A DNA stretch of 9,879 nucleotides from a bacterium (GTDB lineage Bacteria; Planctomycetota; J058; JAJDCP01), in assembly GCA_030428695.1 (NCBI GenBank), contig JAUIEM010000377.1:1-9879 (forward strand), read 5' to 3'. The notes beneath the pieces were generated by a model. The model did not search any database, was not told where the DNA came from, and was given only the letters and a program-made list of their open reading frames with translations. Shown piece by piece: positions 7,308 through 9,879 of the stretch (within the stretch, counting starts at the first letter, position 1; every line of letters starts with the position of its first letter). A program made the position numbers and the translations under genes.

Positions 7308-8275
7308 ACGACAACCCTGCAAAGCCGCGCCGCTGGCGCCGCCGCCTCGGCATCGCCCTTCTCGTGCTGCTCCTGGCCTGGGCCGGCGTGCGCTTCTGGC
7401 CGGCGCCCGCCGACCGCGGCCTGACGCGCCCGGAGAGCGTGCGCGCGACCAGCTTCGCCCAGCGCGACGTCACGGTCGACGGCTTCCGCCTGCGGCTGAT
7501 CGACGAGGGCCCGCGGGAGGCCCCGCCCCTGCTGCTGCTGCCCGGCCACACCTCGCGCATCGAGGAGCTCGACCACCTGGTGCCGCTGCTGAGCGACAGC
7601 TTCCGGGTCGTGATCTTCGACTTCCCGGGCTCGGGCTACTCCGACCGCCCGGACCGGCCCTACAGCATCGCGATGTACGAGGATGTCGTCGTCGGGGTGA
7701 TGGACGCCCTCGGCATCGAGCGCGCGCACATCGCCGGCGGCAGCCAGGGGGCCAACGTCTGCTTCGGGGTCGCCGCCCGCTACCCCGAGCGCGTGCTGCG
7801 GCTCGTACCCTGGGCACCCGGCAGCGCCTGGCCCGCCTCCCCCTGGATCGCCGACGCGGGCTGGCTGATCGCCGGCTACCTGCCCTTCCAGTGGATGGCC
7901 TCGTACCAGTCGACCTTCTGGTACGCCGAGGACGACCCGCAGGGGCCGGCCCTGCTCGCGGAGACCTTCCGCTACTACGAGGAGGTCGGCGGCCCCGGCT
8001 TCACCCGCATGTACTGGGACATCGCCCTCGACACCGTGCGGCGCAGCCTGTACGACGTCGCGCCCGAGGTCGATCGGCCCACCCTGCTGTGCTGGGCCGA
8101 GCACGACAAGACGCCCTACATGGCCTCCGGCATCGCGCGCATCGGCGAGCTCCTGCCCCACGGCGAGGTCGTCCTGTTCGAGGACTCGCCCCACGCGATC
8201 GCGAACACCTTTCCGGAGCAGCTCGTCGCGCGCCTCCGGGAGTTCCTGACCCGGGAGGAGAGCGGGCTGCCGTGA
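7301..8275 (+). CDS. Membrane-anchored alpha/beta hydrolase
   Basis: This is a 324-residue alpha/beta-hydrolase-fold protein. A basic N-terminus (KPRRWRRR) is followed by one hydrophobic helix at ~16-33, so it is likely an inner-membrane anchor or uncleaved signal with the catalytic domain outside the cytosol. The fold is recognisable from LLLLPGHT (oxyanion region), the FDFPGSGYSDRP loop, the nucleophile elbow GGSQG with Ser148, the acid Asp269 (WAEHDKTP) and His298 (DSPHAIA), a complete Ser-Asp-His triad. The Gly-X-Ser-X-Gly elbow and FPGSGYSDRP loop resemble the epoxide hydrolase / haloalkane dehalogenase / MhpC-type families, but Ser as nucleophile argues for an esterase or C-C hydrolase, not a dehalogenase. 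The substrate is unknown. The ATG at 7301 abuts GGGGAGGA (7293-7300). The GTG at 7304 has better spacing (GGAGG at 7295-7299) and would give a 4-nt GTGA overlap with the upstream stop. Either way the genes overlap and are probably translationally coupled. Confidence 0.88.
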   Translation: MVNDNPAKPRRWRRRLGIALLVLLLAWAGVRFWPAPADRGLTRPESVRATSFAQRDVTVDGFRLRLIDEGPREAPPLLLLPGHTSRIEELDHLVPLLSDSFRVVIFDFPGSGYSDRPDRPYSIAMYEDVVVGVMDALGIERAHIAGGSQGANVCFGVAARYPERVLRLVPWAPGSAWPASPWIADAGWLIAGYLPFQWMASYQSTFWYAEDDPQGPALLAETFRYYEEVGGPGFTRMYWDIALDTVRRSLYDVAPEVDRPTLLCWAEHDKTPYMASGIARIGELLPHGEVVLFEDSPHAIANTFPEQLVARLREFLTREESGLP

Positions 8276-8417
8276 AGGTTTCCGGGTGACGGACGCGAGG
8301 AGGGTCCTTGTCCTCTCTGCGGTCCTCCGCGGATCTCTGCGCCTCTGCGGTTCTTCCGGGAACGGCCCCAATGCGGTGGCACGTCATCGTACGAAAGAGA
8401 GCGTCCTTCTCCCCAAC
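8276..8417. other. Convergent intergenic gap
   Basis: This 142-bp gap separates the stop codons of the converging hydrolase and anchor-L genes. It contains the short-period repeat described at 8302-8359. I see no intrinsic terminator with a T-tract on either strand and no small ORF with a ribosome site. Confidence 0.6.
8302..8359. repeat. Short-period CTCTGCGG-type interspersed repeat
   Basis: The plus strand carries a run of degenerate 9-12 base units ending in TGCG(G), CGCGG or CCGG: TCCTCTCTGCGG (8311-8322), TCCTCCGCGG (8323-8332), ATCTCTGCG (8333-8341), CCTCTGCGG (8342-8350) and TTCTTCCGG (8351-8359). On the minus strand this reads as a chain of CCGCAGAG-like units. From memory, similar CCGCAGAG / CACAGAG chains occur between genes in many unrelated environmental bacterial genomes, with no known function; I could not check this. 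Position between converging genes fits an interspersed intergenic element and not coding DNA. Confidence 0.65.
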
Positions 8418-9668
8418 CTACGCCACCCGCCGACGCCACGCGAGGCCGAGCACCGCCAGCAGCACCAGGCCCGCGAGCGCGGAGCCCTGCGGCCGCAGTC
8501 CGCAGCCCCCGCCGCCGGAGGAGGAGGAGCCGCCCGAGCCGCTGTTCGTCGACGGGTTCAGGGTCGGGTTGCTCGTGCCGCCCCCGCCCGGGTTCGGCGT
8601 CGGGGTCGGCGTCGGCGCGGGCGTCGAGACGTTGCCGGAGTTGCCGGTGTTCCCCGCGTTGCCGGTGTTCCCCGTGTTGCCGGTGTTCCCCGTGTTTCCG
8701 CCGCTGCCGACCGGCGCGCCGCCTCCGCCCACGCCCGTGCTGATCTCGACGACCGACGACTGGCTGCCCGCGATCGACAGGAACACGCCGCTGTCGTAGT
8801 TGGTGTCGTCCGTGTCGGCGATCACCAGGTACAGCACGTAGCTCGCGCCGGGGGTGAGGGGCGCGACCGTCTCGAGGATCGGCGTCGCGCCGTCGAGCTC
8901 GCTGCCCGACGACGGCGGCACGACCACCTGGCCAGCCGAGAAGAAGGGCCCGTTGATCGTGATCGGGTTGCCCTGGTTGTCGAAGGCGATCTGATGCTGG
9001 CTGAGCCAGCTCTGCTGGGCGCTGGTCAGCTGCCACAGCGGGGCGTCGCACAGGTCGCTGAAGGACGGAGCGCTCGGGAAGGAGCCGCCGGCGGGCCCGA
9101 CCTCGGTGCTCTCGAACAGCCACGCCCCGAACACGTCGTTGTAGGGCGAGCCGACGTACTCCGGATATTCCTCGCTGCCGAAGCACCAGCGGATCGACAG
9201 GGAGACGACGTTCGGCGCCGTGACGAAGCCGACGCGCAGGCGCTGCGCGCTGTAGCTCCAGTTGCCGCCGTTGAGCAGCTCGGCGAGGGTGTCCGAGCGC
9301 TCGCTGGGGAAGCTGATCGTCGTCGAGGTGCTCTGGTCGGGCGGGTAGGCACCCTGCGCCGCGCCGCTGCCCAGGAAGATGCCCGAGGGCAGGGTCTGGC
9401 CGCCGATGTTCAGGTGGCGCTGGAAGCAGATGCCGGTCGTCATCAGGTCGTCGGTCAGGTTCCCGTCGAAGTCGACCGAGCTGACCGCCAGCCCGCTGTT
9501 CGCGGGGAACAGCGGCGCGAAGCCGGACGGCGCGGGGCCGATGACCAGGCCGTCGAGGGCGCCCTGGGGGTTGGCGTTGGGGTTGACCGGGGTCGCGATC
9601 AGGTCGAGGCCGAAGCTGGCCGTCGACAGCAGGGTGAGGGCACAGAGGGCCCGGGTGAGGAGGCTCAC
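8418..9668 (-). CDS. Choice-of-anchor L domain surface protein with a MYXO-CTERM-like tail
   Basis: From a GTG at 9668 this encodes 416 residues. The start is chosen because the promoter at 9701-9729 would transcribe from about 9694, excluding the in-frame ATG at 9713. GGACGGA (9680-9674) lies 5 nt upstream, and the GTG start gives a clean signal peptide (MSLLTRALCALTLLSTASFG). The hallmark of choice-of-anchor L domains is FGSEEYPEYVGSPYND, beginning at Phe163, followed by FGAWLF. The domain closes with the typical LVIADTDDTNYDSGVFL segment. After it come a Gly-Asn-Thr repeat, a PTPTPTPNP linker and Ser/Gly-rich sequence. The C-terminus has GGGGCG with Cys389, a hydrophobic helix at ~397-411 and RRR at 412-414. 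This Cys / helix / Arg-cluster arrangement matches the MYXO-CTERM class of sorting signals, where the Cys is processed by a rhomboid- or CAAX-like sortase. It is probably cell-surface attached, with unknown ligand. Confidence 0.87.
   Translation of the reverse strand: MSLLTRALCALTLLSTASFGLDLIATPVNPNANPQGALDGLVIGPAPSGFAPLFPANSGLAVSSVDFDGNLTDDLMTTGICFQRHLNIGGQTLPSGIFLGSGAAQGAYPPDQSTSTTISFPSERSDTLAELLNGGNWSYSAQRLRVGFVTAPNVVSLSIRWCFGSEEYPEYVGSPYNDVFGAWLFESTEVGPAGGSFPSAPSFSDLCDAPLWQLTSAQQSWLSQHQIAFDNQGNPITINGPFFSAGQVVVPPSSGSELDGATPILETVAPLTPGASYVLYLVIADTDDTNYDSGVFLSIAGSQSSVVEISTGVGGGGAPVGSGGNTGNTGNTGNTGNAGNTGNSGNVSTPAPTPTPTPNPGGGGTSNPTLNPSTNSGSGGSSSSGGGGCGLRPQGSALAGLVLLAVLGLAWRRRVA
8631..8700 (-). 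repeat. 18-bp tandem repeat encoding the NTG linker
   Basis: The plus strand shows near-perfect 18-base copies of GTTGCCGGTGTTCCCCGT, with partial units at each end. On the coding (minus) strand they give GNTGNTGNTGNAGNTGNSGN, a three-residue period. They form a flexible spacer between the choice-of-anchor L domain and the C-terminal sorting tail. The unit is a multiple of three, so copy-number change would alter linker length without breaking the frame. Confidence 0.85.
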
Positions 9669-9700
9669 GTCATTCCGTCCAGGTGTTTGTCGAGGCGAGG

Positions 9701-9729
9701 AGTCTAGCGACATCGCCGGGGGGTGTAAA
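9701..9729 (-). promoter_or_regulatory. Sigma70-type promoter for the choice-of-anchor L gene
   Basis: On the minus strand TTTACA (9729-9724, 5 of 6 consensus) is separated by 17 nt from TAGACT (9706-9701, 4 of 6 consensus). Predicted transcription starts near 9694, giving a leader of about 26 nt before the GTG at 9668. This is the best promoter match in the window. It also shows that the upstream in-frame ATG at 9713 lies within the promoter spacer and is unlikely to be used. Confidence 0.6.
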
Positions 9730-9748
9730 GCATCAGCTTCGCCGGCAG

Positions 9749-9879
9749 ATGCACCGCGCCGTCCCCGAAATCTCCAAGAAACCCTGACCCCACCCCCGCA
9801 CCGCCGCGCTCGTCGCCTTCACCCGCGCCCCCGCCGGGGCCGACGCCCTCGCCGACGCCTGGCGCGCCCTGCTCGGAGC
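9749..9879 (+). other. Unresolved coding-like fragment at the right edge
   Basis: From about 9797 to the edge, the plus frame reading TAALVAFTRAPAGADALADA has the strong third-position G/C pattern of the neighbouring genes and is open to the window end. No ATG, GTG or TTG lies in that frame after the TGA at 9785. The only upstream in-frame start, ATG 9749, meets that TGA after 12 codons (MHRAVPEISKKP). It could be the 5' end of a broken or misread gene, or chance. The residues faintly recall the start of small glycosyltransferase-like proteins (LVxFTRAP), which is too little for an assignment. Confidence 0.25.

Noticed and set aside
8116..9186. Minus-strand 356-codon frame and plus-strand frame 8286-9707 over the anchor-L gene
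   Set aside because: Both are out of frame with the choice-of-anchor L hallmark and are Arg/Ala-rich shadows.

Overview
The window is very GC-rich, with coding third positions almost all G or C. It reads as chromosomal DNA from a high-GC, Gram-negative-type bacterium. Three features point to Myxococcota (former delta-proteobacteria) or Planctomycetota: long secreted beta-helix and choice-of-anchor proteins, an FGE-like domain joined to a HEAT-repeat array, and a Cys / transmembrane helix / Arg-cluster C-terminal tail like MYXO-CTERM. The lineage cannot be fixed from the sequence alone. No rRNA, tRNA, IS element or CRISPR array was found.

Layout. Positions 1-2207 (minus) hold the N-terminal ~735 residues of a secreted right-handed beta-helix protein that runs off the left edge; its helix contains a ~155-residue duplicated block. 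A 180-bp divergent gap follows. On the plus strand, 2388-5920 holds one long reading region with an apparent frameshift near 3665-3690: a secreted FGE-sulfatase/SUMF1-type domain without the catalytic cysteines, then a proline-rich linker, then about 17 HEAT-like repeats in another frame. The gap 5921-6155 is less GC-rich and carries a weak promoter candidate. At 6156-7307 and 7301-8275 (plus) lies an overlapping pair: a nucleotidyltransferase-HD protein and a membrane-anchored alpha/beta hydrolase. A 142-bp convergent gap (8276-8417) contains a short-period CTCTGCGG-type repeat. The choice-of-anchor L surface protein gene (minus, 8418-9668) follows; its promoter at 9701-9729 shows that translation starts at a GTG at 9668. 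The last ~150 bases contain an unresolved plus-strand coding-like fragment.

How the genes relate. Three of the five proteins (beta-helix, FGE-HEAT, anchor-L) are predicted to be exported and look like cell-surface or periplasmic scaffolds, but they are separately transcribed and nothing shows that they work together. The only clear operon is the nucleotidyltransferase-HD / hydrolase pair, whose substrates are unknown. No complete known defence, secretion or biosynthetic system is recognisable.
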